From positions 7,006,001-7,070,000 of the forward strand of contig CP126193.1 of NCBI GenBank assembly GCA_030272155.1: 64,000 nt of DNA. Direction: 5' to 3'. The position numbers were made by a program, and so were the translations under genes. This document shows, one piece after another, positions 10,764 through 22,549 of the stretch. Each line of letters opens with the position of its first letter. Position 1 is the first letter of the stretch. Source of the DNA: Tetradesmus obliquus. Its lineage: Eukaryota > Chlorophyta > Chlorophyceae > Sphaeropleales > Scenedesmaceae. Below the pieces are notes generated by a model. The model was not told the origin of the DNA, made no database searches, and saw nothing but the letters and a program-made list of their open reading frames with translations.

Positions 10764-13186
10764 CAGCAGCGTGAATGCCCTCAATAGTGTGCACTGCTGG
10801 CTGATTGCTGTTGCTGCTGGTGCTGCTGCAGGCTGTTGCAGCAGAGCTTCTACGGATGTGAAGATGGCAGCTGCTGGGCCAGCAGGTGCGCTCGGCTGGC
10901 CTGCTATCATAACATCATGATGACGTTTGAGCATTGCTTCATGTGCTCAATCAGCCTGTTAGTTGCTGCCCAAGCAGGGGAGGTGGCCCAAAGCAAGGCA
11001 GCCAGCGGCAGGTGTGCTGCGACTGGCCTGCTACACTGTCCTTCTGCATTGCTTTCATTGCCCGATCAGCCTGTTGGTTGCTCGCCAAGCCAAGATCGCC
11101 GCTCAAAGCAAGGCAGCCAGTGGCTTAACAGCAGCTGGTCACAGGCACTGCACCAGCTGCAGCAATGTGCTGATCAGCGTGTTAGTCACCATGTCTGTTG
11201 TTACTCCCCTGCTCAACACGAACTGCCTGCACTGTATGGCTGTTGTGTCCTCGCTCCCCGCACTGCCTGCAGGTCGTGGCACTTCAACCGCGTACAGTGG
11301 CCGCCACTCATTGTGTGTACATGTGAGTGTCTGTTCTAACTCTCCTGCTCCCCACACTGCCTGCAGGTTGTGGCGCTTCAATCCTGTGCAGGGCGGGTCT
11401 CAAATTGTGCACATGTGAGTGTCTGTCGTTACTCCCCCGCTCAACACGAATTGGCTGCACTGTATGGCTGTTGTGTCCCTGCTCGCCACGCTGCCTGCAG
11501 GTCGTGGCGATTCAACCCTGTGCAGGGTGGGCCGTGGGACCACAAGCCCAGCCTCACCACTGCAGCAGCAACAGTACTGTGCTGATCGGCTGTATGGCTG
11601 TTGTGTGCTCGCTCCCCGCACTGCCTGCAAGTCGTGGCGCTTCAACCCTGTGCAGGGCGGGTCTCAACTGTGGACTTGTGCATGTTCTGACTCCCCTGCT
11701 CGCCACACTGCCTGCAGGTCGTGGCGCTTCAACCCTGTGCAGGGTGGGTCGTGGGACCACAAGCCCAGCCTGACCACGAGGCGCGAGGTGCACCACGCAC
11801 AGGGCAGCGTGTACGTGGAGGGGCACCCCAGGTGGGGGGGAAATGCGTCCAAAAAGGCATGTGCCTGCAGTAAAACCATCTTTGGAATGTGAAGGGTATG
11901 CCTTGTAGAACGCAAGAGTGCAGCGCTGAGTTGGGTTCAGGCAGCCGTTTGCTAAGTGGAGGCACAGGAGGCAGGGCGTCCATACACGCAGGGCACACGG
12001 TGCTCAGCTGCGACCAGCACCAGCTGAACACCTACTGCTACTTGCGCACCGAGCCAGAATCAGCCTGCTTCTTCTGCATGTGTTTTGCCAGTTGTGCTGC
12101 TGCTGCTGCTGCTGCTGCAGGAACTGGGGCAAGGGCACGCTGCTGCGCTCGGTGCACTTCACGCAGCACGCCCATGTTCACGATGACGTGGCAGTGCTGA
12201 ACTTCAGCGTGCATTATACCGGGAACTTCACACACCCTTACCTCACACATGAAGTTCCCGCTGTCTTCATAGACCGCCGCTTTGGCGTGCTGGCATATTA
12301 TGCTGGTGACAGACCCTGGACTAACGACAGGAACCTGAGTTACACTTTCCCGCCAGCCAGCAACATATACATGCCAACCACTGAGGGCTGGGCGGCTTAT
12401 TTGAACCCTGTCACTGGGTGGGGTGTGGGTGTTATGGCTCCGCATGCTTGGGCGGGGTTGACTGCCTACAGAGTGGGGCCAGACTGGAGCACTGCTCCTT
12501 CTGATTGCAGGTGCGGCAGTGCGGCCTTGCCCCTGCATCATGTGAATGACATTTGCAGCACTGCTGCATCTACAATTTCATGCAGCCAGGCTGTATGTGC
12601 ACTGTTCGGGTGCTGCAGTTGTCCTGCAGCTTTCAGCCAAGCAGCAAGTAGCGGTGGTGACATGAATGACTGCAAGAAACTTGTCTTGTAGGACCACCAC
12701 CAGCACACTTGTGATTTCACAGTACAACCTGCCCAGCATACACAGCAACCCACCATGCTGCGCCAGCTGCAGTCCAACCGCCACGAAAACGCAGCTGACG
12801 ACCCAATTCGCCTGTCTTACTGTTGTTGTCTTGTGCCGCTGCCTCTGCTGCCGCAGCTACTTTGCGCACACCATCCGCATGCAGCTGCATCCTGCCATGC
12901 GGCGCTACAGCTACAAAGTTTATGTCACAGTCGGCAGAATTGGCGCCATGCGGCGGCTGTTTGAAAAGGTTGCAAGGTTCCAGCCATACAAACGGCCAGC
13001 AGCAGACCCTGTAGCAGCACAAAATGATGCTGAAGAGTTGCGTGATGCAGAAGTGGTTGCGGAGCAGCAGCAGCAGCAGCAACAGCAGCAGAAGGCGGCT
13101 GGGTTTGAGGCCAAGCAGGAGCTGCTGGGGAGGAACCCTGGGCTGTTTGCAACAGGCAGTAGAAGCAGTGGCGCCAGCGGGGTAGC

Positions 13187-13221
<35 letters not shown>

Positions 13222-13232
13222 ATGCCAGCTAG
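9589..13232 (+). CDS. Secreted low-complexity protein, unknown chlorophyte family (copy A)
   Basis: Six exons: 9589-9710, 9913-10566, 10832-10885, 11718-11831, 12121-12510 and 12857-13232. All phases agree (570 codons with stop, 569 aa). A hydrophobic leader (MGRFCLLMVLLLLTSSLEY) predicts secretion. Ser/Ala/Gln-rich linkers follow, then a conserved domain: KIGLDVKRLGAVSWLSS, DRNLINVYDQGRLLQQSFYG, WRFNPVQGGSWD, YVEGHPRNWGKG, HEVPAVFIDRRFGVLAYY and WAAYLNPVTGWGVGV, ending in SYFAHTIRMQLHPAMRRYS. I do not recognise a catalytic motif or a named family. The regular strand-like pattern suggests a beta-rich extracellular enzyme or carbohydrate-binding protein, which is inference. The gene lies upstream of its paralogue at 14879. 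Unlike copy B, no C-terminal membrane segment is visible. The last two introns are phase 2 at the same sites as in copy B, but the middle introns differ. Confidence 0.8.
10705..10764 (+). repeat. AGC microsatellite in intron 2 of copy A
   Basis: A run of about 18 AGC units, with flanking AGT variants, lies in the intron 10567-10831. It is an exception to the usual CTG sense of intronic tracts in this window. Confidence 0.85.
10931..11116 (+). repeat. Two-copy 115-bp duplication in intron 3 of copy A
   Basis: GCATTGCTT, CAGCCTGTT, GTTGCT and AAAGCAAGGCAGCCAG recur in the same order at 10931-11012 and 11046-11116, an offset of 115 bp. The copies are diverged and no reading frame is kept. Confidence 0.7.
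11261..11831 (+). repeat. Exon-4 echo array of copy A (five copies)
   Basis: The acceptor and start of exon 4 (CTGCCTGCAG, then the codons for SWRFNPVQGG) occur five times, beginning at 11273, 11367, 11501, 11631 and 11718. Only the last runs into the full exon and a donor at 11832. The copy at 11501 extends furthest (through PWDHKPSLT). The copy at 11631 has lost the splice AG (CTGCCTGCAA). Spacings are 94, 134, 130 and 87 bp. Confidence 0.9.
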
Positions 13233-14878
13233 GGGACGAGGAGGCTGCATCTCACTCTGATCTTCAGCCGTGGCACCATGCCATGCTCAGGGCAAAGGCA
13301 GGCTTTCAAGACAGTGCTGTTCCAGGTGTTGCAGGGTACATCATTCGCAGCAGCAACATATATTATGCAGTGCATGCTTGCCTTGGCATGCAGCTGTGAA
13401 TGCATCGCTGGAAGAAGACACATCATGGTGCATGCAGACATTTGGAATCAAACACAGGTGCCAGCGCCAGTGTAGGCACATGTTCCTGCAGCGCCTGCAA
13501 CACTCTGCATGTGACATCATCTTCTGCTGCATGATTGGTATTCGAATGATTGGTACTACTTGCGGGGCGATCAACCCTTGCTTTGCATGCCTGCTTGTGT
13601 GACGCTGCCTGCTTGCCTGAAGCAGCACTGAACCTGCGACCAAGTGTGCACCATGATGCAGCATGTTGCATGAAGAAGTGGTTAAACAGTTTTCAAGCCG
13701 ACAGAGCTTGCTTGTATGCATGCATGTGGTTTGCTGCATGTGCTCCTGCTTTGAAAATGTTCATGTTGGCTGCATGTGCTTGGGCACTGGTTCAATGACC
13801 GCAGACAAAGGCGGCAGCACTTGTTGAACCATGCATCACCTTGACACCATGCAAGGACCTGTGCATCTCCAGCATTGTGTGGGTCTGCAGGCATCCCATG
13901 TTGATTGACTTGCTACAACATACTATGGTACCTGACACTGCACCATGAGCTGCAACACACAACACATCACGACTATTCTGGATGATGACGCTGATGACTC
14001 AGGTATGCAGGCTCGTGATGAACATCATCATCATATCAGTGGAAGGCATGGGCAGCTGCTGCAGCATGTCGCACACACAATGCATGCGGCCTATATGATG
14101 CCAACATGAATGCGCCGCTGGAATTCACACTCAACAGCAGCGCCTGCAAGCATTGGCAGTGCGGGAGATGGCCTGCTTTATTACGCCGCTGTCTATCTGC
14201 TGTTTTCCACAGCACTGGCAGTGGATCATGGCAACTTGATGTGGTGTTGCTTTGCATGAGTTTCCATAGGCCTGGCACAGGCGTAGTTGGTGTGAGAGCA
14301 TGCACATGCAGTCCATCTATGTGCGATGCACTGGAGTGCTGCTCCAGATGACTTGCATTTGTGCAGTCGGCCCTGAGAGTGCTTGTTACGTCATTAACTA
14401 CGCGTCAGTGGCGTCTGTGGAGTGGACTACACGACAGGAAGCAGTGCTAAGCCTCTCAGCTGTTGCTGCTGCTGCTGCAGCTGGTCAAAGAGCAGTGGTC
14501 GTAGTGTAGCAGCTGCTGGAGATGTCAGTGCCACAACCGTGCTTGAAGGGGACTTGACCTATCAACTAGCTCAAAATGCCCACCCAGTTGTCTAGCACGT
14601 GGTACATATTACTGGTCACGCGAGGGGAGACTGACGGTCACCATGGTGGGTGCAAGCACGCTTCATTCAAGTTGGGCAGAGCCTAACGTATGCATGCAAT
14701 TACAGCCTCAACCCCTCTTTGGTTCTGTGTCAAGCATTTAATTGAAGATCGACAGCATCCTGAGAGCCTCTGTCGTTTGGCGCCACTTCTGGTCATCCTG
14801 TTCGTCAAGCCATCGTTATCCTTTACGTGCACATCCAATCGTACGATCTTTGAGTTAGAATCACATCGTTGGTCGAAC
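13233..14878. other. Intergenic, nothing recognised
   Basis: This is the space between the two secreted-protein paralogues. Short ATG/GAT-rich runs lie near 13980-14035 and a CTG tract at 14462-14478. Open frames match nothing, and no TGTAA signal is evident close to the stop of copy A. Confidence 0.5.
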
Positions 14879-17800
14879 ATGGCACCATCGCGGGCCTACG
14901 TGGCAGTCTTGCTGTGCATAGCTGTTGTGCAATTCCCAGACAGCCAGGTTGCAGCGCAGTTCTTGGCGACCACATGCCCAAAGGTTGCACCAGCAAGGTG
15001 TCCTGGCTTATGTGCTAACACTAGAGCGCTAGCCAGAAGAGAACAGGGCACAGGCTACTGCACTGGCGCGCAGTGCAGCCGAATCTTGGCAGAGGCATCT
15101 ACTGCTGCAGCTGCAAATGGTCAAACAACGCAGCTGCAGCCCTCGCAGGACGCTCCAGCAGCTGCAGAAGTGCCTTGGTGGCAGCAGCAGCGCTTGCAGG
15201 AAGCACTTGCAGGAGCAGATGGGGGTGTGCCTCAGCGCGTGCTTCCCAGCCAGTATGCGTATGCAGATGAGCCGCAGGAGACGCCACAGCAGCAGGCAGC
15301 AATCATACAGCGCCTGCAGGACATGATGGATGCCAACAACAGCAGCGCGTGTGATGCAAACCAGGGCGCTTGCTCGGCCGATAGCAGCAGCACAGCCACT
15401 CCCAGCAGCAACAAGGAGCAGCAGCAGCAGCAGCAGCTGCCAGTCACTCGCCAAGCAGCGTCCTCGCCGTCATCAGCAGCAGTTGACAAGCCAGGCTCAG
15501 CCTACACTGGCCCTGACAGCCAAGTGACACGGAAGCTCACCTTCATATCTAACAGCAGGATCAAGCTGGGACTAGATATGGACAGGGCTGGTGCCATCAG
15601 CTGGCTGTCATCTCCTGTAGCGCCGGGGTTCTGGAGGGACAGGAACCTGATCAATGTGTGGGACCAGGGCCGGCTGCTGCAGCAGAGCTTCTACGGTGGG
15701 TGCTGTTGACACAGGAGTTCGCATTCTGCTTGCGATATATTGCATCTTGCTGTGTGGGGTCTGCTTTACTGCTTGCTGTACATGTAGTGCTCAACCTGTC
15801 CCGTGCATGAGAGGGAATGTGGTGGAACATCAAATGCTGGCAGTGGGCAGCATAGTGATGTGCATTAGCAATTCACTTGACAGAACATTTGAACGCCTGC
15901 GCGCATACATGCTGTCTGGGATACTATCCCTGACATGCTCCCCTTGTTTTTTGTGGCTGCACTGCTGTTTGCGCAGGCTGTGTGGATGGCTCCTGCTGGG
16001 CCACCAACCCCTGGCTGTGGACCCCTCTGCCTCTGGTTGAATTATCCATTGTAAGCAGGCCTCACCATTACTTCCGGTTTGTTGCTGTGCCGCAGGCTGT
16101 GTGGACGGCTCCTGCTGGGCCACCAACCCGTGGCTGTGGGACCGCTGTGCCTCATATCACACCACCCATAGTAAGCAGGCCTGATGCTATTCTCTACAAT
16201 TCATTGCCGCAGGCTGTGTGGACGGCTCCTGCTGGGCCACCAACCCCTGGCTGTGGAACCCCGTGCAAGGAGGCTCCTGGGAGAATGAGCCGGGCGTGAC
16301 ACTCAAAAAGGATGTGAAGCCATCACGGCTGTACGTGCAGGGGCATCCCAGGTAGGAGCTGCTGTTGGAGGCGCAAGCGAGCGGGCGCCTGCAGGCTGGG
16401 CTTTGAAGTGCTTTGCACCTGTGTTGCTTTTGTTATGACTCATCAAGTCACGCTGCAGGGCCTGTCGAGCACTGTGCATGCTTGCCCACCGCCTGCTACA
16501 GACAGCCTGCCCATTGTAATAGGAGTGTTGATGGCAGGCATACTCACTGCTGGCACCCCCTGCTGCTGCTGCTGCTGTTGCTGCTGCCGCCGCTGCAGGA
16601 ACTGGGGCAAGCAGGACCTCATCAAGTCTGTGCTGCTCACCAGCGACATAACCCTCAAGGACAATTACGGCATCCTCAAATTCGCCATGAAGTACACCGG
16701 CAAAGTTACACACCCCTATATGACGCAAGAAGTTCCCGCTCTTTTCGTGCACCGACGATTCAGCGTGCTTGCTTACTACCAAGGCTCCAGGCCCTGGACG
16801 AGTGACAAGGCGATAACCTACGCGTTCCCGCCCGGCCGCAACATCTACGCGCGCCCGACAGAGCACTGGGCAGCGTTTGTGGATCCTGCCACGGGCTTTG
16901 GAGTGGGGCTGTTCAACCCGCTTGCGTGGCATGGCATTACTGCGTACCGCATTGGGGAGGACGGCAGTGACTTGCCATGGGATTGCAGGTGGGCAAATGT
17001 CAAATTGCCTGGCGGCATTGCCGGCGATGCGTTGTCATAGTGACGCGTCTGACCTAGTGACGCTTCTGACCTGGTGACGCTTTTACCTGGTGACGCTTTG
17101 ACCTGATGATGCTGTCACCTAGTGACGCTTGGACCCAATTGTTCTCTAGTTCACGGCAACAGGGTTGCAGTGCAGCAGAGGCTTGCTGCAAAGCGCCTGG
17201 CAGCCAACATGATGTTCCTGAATCTCTTGAGAGTACCGCAATGCCATCACCAACTCCCGCACTGCCGTTACCCATGCGCGCTCCTGCCGCAGCTACTTTG
17301 CGCACACCATCCGCATGCAGCTGCACGTCAACATGCGCCAGTACAACTACACCGTGTACGTCACCACCGGCAAGCTGGATGAGATCCGGGCAACCTTCAA
17401 CAAGCTGCGGCTCACCCCTGGGGTCATGCCCAGCAAGTCTGCTGCTGCTCCAACAGATGCAGCAGCAGATGCAGCATGTGCCAGCTGCTTAGGGCAGCCC
17501 ACTTTGGGGAGGAACCCGGTGTTTGGGGTGCCTGCAAACTACAGCGCGTTTGACAACGTGGAGGCGGAGCCGCCACGCAGCGAGCCTTCAGGCAGCAGCA
17601 GCAGCAGTAGTGGGGGTAGTGCGGCAGCAGCAGCAACAGTTGTTGTTGGTGGGGCTGGGCAGGGTGCTGTCAGCTCGCCAGCATCAGCATCAGGGCTGCT
17701 GGTACAAATTGTGGGAGGGCTGGCAGGAAGCAGCAGCAGCAGCAGCAGCAGCAACGCATCCGATGCATCTGGCAGCGAAGGCAAAGCAGCTGTGTCGAGT

Positions 17801-18256
17801 GGTAGCACTACAGGCAGCGTCCAGGGAGGTACAGTGCTTCTGGGTGCCGGGGAACAGCCACGGGCAGCTGCAGCAGATGCTGCATCCAGGGCGTCAGCAG
17901 GAGCCAAAACAGGGGGTGGCACGGATGGGAGGACTGTTGCTGGTGGAACTGTTGCCGCCTTTGTTGGCTGTGCGCTGCTTGCTGGTGTTGCATTAGCTGT
18001 TATGCGCTCGAAGAGGCTCGAAGCACACCAGTACAGCAGCAGCGGCGGTGACGGCGAGCATTGCGGGCAAGCCGCAGCCGCAGATGGCTCGGCACGGCAA
18101 GGTGCCGCAGCAATCGCTGCTGCAGCAGGTTCACCTGTCGCTGCCACTGGCACTCCTAGGTCTGCTGCTGCTGCCAGCCCTGCCCCGTCACCTGGCGTGC
18201 TAACCCGTAGCAGGGCAGCACTGGCAAGCGCGCAGGGGCGGCCTTCAGATGCATGA
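14879..18256 (+). CDS. Secreted, membrane-anchored protein of unknown chlorophyte family (copy B)
   Basis: Four exons: 14879-15695, 16213-16351, 16599-16988 and 17293-18256 (770 codons with stop, 769 aa). An N-terminal leader (YVAVLLCIAVVQFPDS) precedes a Cys-rich start and a Gln/Ser linker containing QQQAAIIQRLQ, shared with copy A. The conserved domain follows: RIKLGLDMDRAGAISWLSS, LINVWDQGRLLQQSFYG, WLWNPVQGGSWENEPGV, LYVQGHPRNWGKQ, QEVPALFVHRRFSVLAYYQ and SYFAHTIRMQLHVNMRQYN. The extra C-terminal 250 residues are Ser/Ala-rich. They end with a membrane span (TVAAFVGCALLAGVALAVM) and a basic MRSKR, so a type I membrane protein facing outward is inferred. Exon 3 has exactly the length of copy A exon 5 (390 nt). 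Function is unknown. Confidence 0.83.
15971..16351 (+). repeat. Exon-2 echo array of copy B (three copies)
   Basis: GCGCAG or CCGCAG followed by the exon-2 start coding for CVDGSCWATNPWLW occurs at 15977, 16096 and 16213, spaced 119 and 117 bp. Only the third continues in frame into NPVQGGSWE and reaches a donor at 16352. The first two diverge straight after WLW and hit stops, so they are truncated exon copies inside intron 1. Confidence 0.92.
17037..17130 (+). repeat. Minisatellite TGACGCTTnnACCTGG in intron 3 of copy B
   Basis: Five to six units of about 17-20 bp, each containing AGTGACGC or GGTGACGC followed by CTGACCT, run tandemly just after the exon-3 donor region. Confidence 0.85.
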
Positions 18257-20673
18257 GCTCAAGGGCTTGTGTCCTGTGGATGAAGTCTGAGGAGCTCTGT
18301 ATTTGCAATAGTTTTCAAAGCTTGAATGTGTCGTACGCCCACTGGGCGTGGCACATACTGGGGAAAGTTGTTGCGTGCATGTGGGGCATGCTCTGAAGGT
18401 GTACAAACTTCAAACCCTGACGTTGCATGGAGTTGCTGTTGTCATCATCATACTCTGCGCTACTTATGCAGGGTCTGCGCATGCGATGCTGCTGGCCGCA
18501 GCATTTCATTTGAGCATCACTATGTCGTGACTTTATATGATGCCAGCTTGGACAGGTTGACCAGTTTGACCAGTTGACCAGTTTTGACCAGAGTTCAGGG
18601 CTGTTGCGTGTGGTGGGGCTGGCAGTGGTTGATTTGCAAGCATTTCAAGGTCAACATAATATGCATGCAAATTTTATCTTGGTGATCTGTGGTGGAAGCA
18701 AGCAGAAGCGCTGCTTCTGCAGTGCGCACTGCAGCATGCTGCTTGCATAGTGGCATTTCATTCGCTTGCAGTGTGCAACAGCAAGGCTTCATAACCAATT
18801 GCATGTGCGGACATTTGTGACTTAGCGATAGCCCTGGTCACAGAGTTGCTGTTTCCTCAGGTGTGTGTTCAGTTGAATAGTCAGGAACAAAACTGCCAGT
18901 GTTGATGCGCAATGCCTGCATGCAGGCATCCTGCTGCATACTGCATGCAGCCATGCTCCACATGAGCATGTACTGCTGGTTGATCTTGCATAGTTCAACC
19001 TATTCAATATGTTAGTGCATAGCGGCATGACTGTTATGCCAGGTACTATCGGGTATCTGCTGCAGACCCAACGCTGCCATATGAGAAGTAACAGTGTTAC
19101 AGGTCATGATGATGATGATGAGTGTTACAGGTCATGCTGCTGCGAGGTTCAAACACCAATCCCGCAACGCTTGGTGCAGGCCACCGTCGCGGCATGCCGT
19201 GCCAGTGGCGCCGGCAGCAGCAATGCCAGGCTGAGGGTCAACGCTGTGCACAACAGCTGCCGGCCACATTAAAGCAGCGCTATAGCGGTAGCTACCTTCC
19301 GAAGCAGTTGCAAGGAAAGCAAAGTTGCACACCAACCGTTGCATACTGGTAGCGAGAACGACTGACAGCACATGCATCTATACACGCACCACGAGCATTG
19401 CGGTGCGCGACAAACAGACACTGCTTGCAAGACACACAGTACCAAACACACGACATGGAAACCGCAGCAACCTTGCACCGTCACCATCCCTCAAGATTCA
19501 TGCCTGGAGTGTGATAGCACAGCAGCAGCTGCCACACAAACGGCTCACGCGCAGCAGCTGCGTGCTGACAGCAGAGTCCACTCTTGCAATGCTGGAACAA
19601 GCATGCTTTGTGTTTTTTGCCTTTCAAAATATACTGTGCTGCTGGCCACCATGCAAGCCAACACGCCAACAGCAATGCAAGCCTGCATGTCATGCAAGCG
19701 ATCCGAAATAAACAGGCGGCAGAAACACCAGCCATAAAAGGCACCGCCAAAACCCTATTGAGCTAAACCCGACCCCAGCCCCGCCCACCCTCAATTGCTC
19801 ATGCATACAAACCAGGCCCCACACCAACAACAGACGCCCGACTAAAAACCTGCAACAGTGTAGCGGCGTATCACAACGCCAGGGAAAAGGTCAGCGTTGA
19901 AACGCTGAACATGCAGCACCTGCCAGCAGCAACGCCGCCTTGCTGCTCGGCAGGTGCTGGGAAAACACATGCAGAACGTGCTAGAAAGTCCTACAGGGTC
20001 CTACAACAGTCACAGCATATGTTAATGCTGCACACCACAGCAAATTACGATGATTGCAGCCAGCTTGCAGCTGTGCTCATGTGCAGCCAGTTGTGATGTA
20101 ACATGCCCATCTCGCAACACAGCAGACAGTGCAATGACAGCGCTGCACCAGCAGCACAGCCGCCGTGTGCTGCAGCGTGCTGCTGCTGCTGCTGTATGCT
20201 GCAGCTGATCACTGCCTGCTGATCCACCACTGCAGCTGTAGCTGCCGTGGCGGACGCACCACGCGGCGCCGCGCGGCGCTTGCTGCTGCTGCTGCACGCC
20301 TGAGCTCAGTGCTGAAGGCTGGGCACGGATGTGCAGCATGCACGCCGCCAGCTGCTGCTGCAGGCTCGCAACTACTGTGCAGCATGCACACCAGCTGCTG
20401 CTGCGGGCCACTAGTACGCCGCACGCGCGCACGCTGGCAGCAGCAGCTGCTGCTGCTTGCCGGTGTGCTGCGTGCACACGGCCACTGCTGACACTTTGGC
20501 ACAAGCAGCAGCGGATGCTTGCTGCTGCAGTGCATACTGCAGGCTCAGCTACTGATGTGCAGGCAATGCTGCTGGGGTTGCAGCAGCAGCGCCTGCTGTG
20601 CCAGCTGCTGGGCCCTCTGCTTGATAGCTGCCTGTGCCTGATGCAAGCCGTGGCTTGCCAGAGCACTGTTAAT
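18257..20673. other. Intergenic region with simple repeats
   Basis: This lies between convergent copy B and the Y14 gene. It holds a GACCAGTTT minisatellite at about 18555-18590, a GATGAT run at 19106-19120 and dense CTG/CAG sequence at 20165-20600. Long open frames at 20022-20666 (-) and 20329-20811 (+) are low-complexity shadows with no recognisable domain. Confidence 0.55.
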
Positions 20674-21153
20674 CTATCTGCCTCGCCGAGGGCCCTTGCT
20701 GGTGCCCCGCACGAAGGCCCAGTTTATGTGGATGGTCTGCCCCAGCAGCTCAGAGCCATCAAGGCCCTTGATGGCCTCGCGCGCCTCCTTTTCTGTGGCA
20801 TACTCGATTAAAGCATAGCCCTTGACGTAACCCGTCTGGCGATCGAGGTTGAGGTAGACGTTCTTGACGTCGCCATAGTCTGCGAAGGCCTCTGCCACAT
20901 CCTCTTCCTGCGCCTCCTCATGCAGGCCCGTGACGAACAGCACCCATCCCTCGACTGACTTTGCTGGCCCGCTGCCGCCCGCGGGCTCCAGGGCCTCGTA
21001 GCGAGCATTGCCGTCACCCTCCTCCCGCTCAGGCTCGTGGAAGCCCCTGCCTTTCTTCTTGCCTGCGCCTGCTACTACTGTACTCCTGATCCGCTGCTGC
21101 TGAGGCTCCTGCTCTTCCTCCATGTGCTCGGGGCCATCGCCATGATCAGACAT
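20674..21153 (-). CDS. RBM8A: Y14 / RBM8A RNA-binding protein of the exon junction complex
   Basis: A 159-aa protein from a single exon. It has an acidic N-terminus and a KKKGRGF basic patch. One RRM spans about residues 67-149, starting SVEGWVLFVTGLHEEA, with RNP2 (LFVTGL) and the RNP1 position occupied by KGYALIEY, followed by a short basic tail (GPRRGR). This matches animal and plant Y14, which heterodimerises with Mago nashi in the nucleus, is left on spliced mRNA upstream of exon junctions, and acts in export, localisation and nonsense-mediated decay. The ATG at 21153 was chosen because the longer frame begins with TTG. It is the only intronless, echo-free gene in the window, so a retrocopy origin is possible, but no poly(A) trace is seen downstream. 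The flanking genes are unrelated. Confidence 0.93.
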   Translation of the reverse strand: MSDHGDGPEHMEEEQEPQQQRIRSTVVAGAGKKKGRGFHEPEREEGDGNARYEALEPAGGSGPAKSVEGWVLFVTGLHEEAQEEDVAEAFADYGDVKNVYLNLDRQTGYVKGYALIEYATEKEAREAIKGLDGSELLGQTIHINWAFVRGTSKGPRRGR

Positions 21154-22549
21154 ATTGTTGTGCTGTGCTAGGAGGGTGGCCAAGCAGGGCAGCTACAAGC
21201 ATTCACAGCAGCTGCAGACAGCAACCAGCTGCCCCATCAGGGCGATCAAAGCAGCGGGTGTCACTTCGCGCTCAAACAGGTGAGACCTAAGGAGTAACAG
21301 CAGCAGAACAAGGGCCAGTGCCTGTGATCGCTCGAGGAAGACAGCAGACGATCTCAAGCAGCTTCATTGCTTTTGTTCACGTGTTTGTGTTGTTTTACGA
21401 CTGCTTCCGTGTGGTGCTGTTGTACTGCAGCATGCTAGAGCTAGCTCCTAGCTCTGCCACTTTCTGCTGCAGTCACTGCAGCACATGCATCACCACTTTT
21501 GGCCTGCTTGTCTACACGAGGATTTGCATCTATTTACACAGCAAAACGTCGCTTGTGATGAACGGCCATTGCTGCTGCTGGCGCAGAGCAGCTGCCAAGT
21601 GCAGGTGCAGCCTAGCTGCTGGACGCACGCAGCAGCAGCAGCACACAGTAACCCTGCTTGAGGCAGTTGCTCAGCAAGGTAGGGCTTCTGACAGGCATAT
21701 CACCGCGTGTAGATGTGACATACTACCAATATGCATCAGCACCGACAGCATGCACTGTGCAAAACTTCTTTGGGCTAGGTGTGTTCACACTGTCAGAACA
21801 TCATGACCATCATGCTGCTGGTTACGCTCCCAGCAGATAGCCAGCAGTCATCAAGTGCAGTGCTTGCTGGTTCAGCATGCTGCTGGGCCACGTCATAAAA
21901 GTGACACAGATGCACCAGCAGCGGTGGGAGGCCCATGCACTTGCGGCGTGAACATGGTAGGGGACGGTTCATGTCCGCAGCAGCTGCAGCAACAGCCGCT
22001 GCAGCCACAGCAGCAGTCTGTCCACCACAGTCGAGCTATATTTGCTCTTTGCTAATGCAGCCCAGCCACATAAGGCAAACACACAGCAGCAGGCTGAATC
22101 GGCTGTCTGCAAATCTGCACAGACCACCTGTCAACAGGTGGCAGCTACCACTGCTGCAGCACACCCTCGCCAGGCAATGCCCAGACAACTCGCAATCTGC
22201 TTTCAACTGTACTCACAACACTCTCCTAGCTCTGCCTCTGCCCTTGCCACTTCCAATGCCGCAAATACCCGGCAATTGATCAAGCTGTGGTATCTAGCAG
22301 GCCAGGCCGCACCACCCACTCCCTGCTTACATTGCTGCAGCCGCAGCTGCTACAGGAATGCAGCCGCCTTGCTCAGCGCTCCACCCAGGCCAAGCCGCTT
22401 GGTGTGGTGCGCAACACAGGGTGCAACAGACCGCTGCAACCGAAGCGGCAACTGTTCGATGTACCGCGTGAAATACACGCGGCACATGCACAGACAAGAA
22501 TGTCTGCAAAATCAACGCCTCCTGCTGTTGCTGCTGCTCCTACTTCCGC
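21154..22549. other. Intergenic, nothing recognised
   Basis: This covers the upstream side of Y14 and the downstream side of DUF4336. A TTACA (minus-strand TGTAA) at about 22326 could serve as a poly(A) signal for DUF4336, although it is over 500 bp past the stop. Open frames contain no known domain. Confidence 0.45.

Noticed and set aside
10246-10794. Long minus-strand frame with Leu and Ala runs opposite secreted gene A
   Set aside because: It is the antisense reading of AGC tracts; the plus-strand model has consistent splice phases and paralogue support.
20022-20666. 214-aa minus-strand frame next to Y14
   Set aside because: Composition is Cys/Ser/Gln low complexity from CTG/CAG sequence, no domain, and no splice support.
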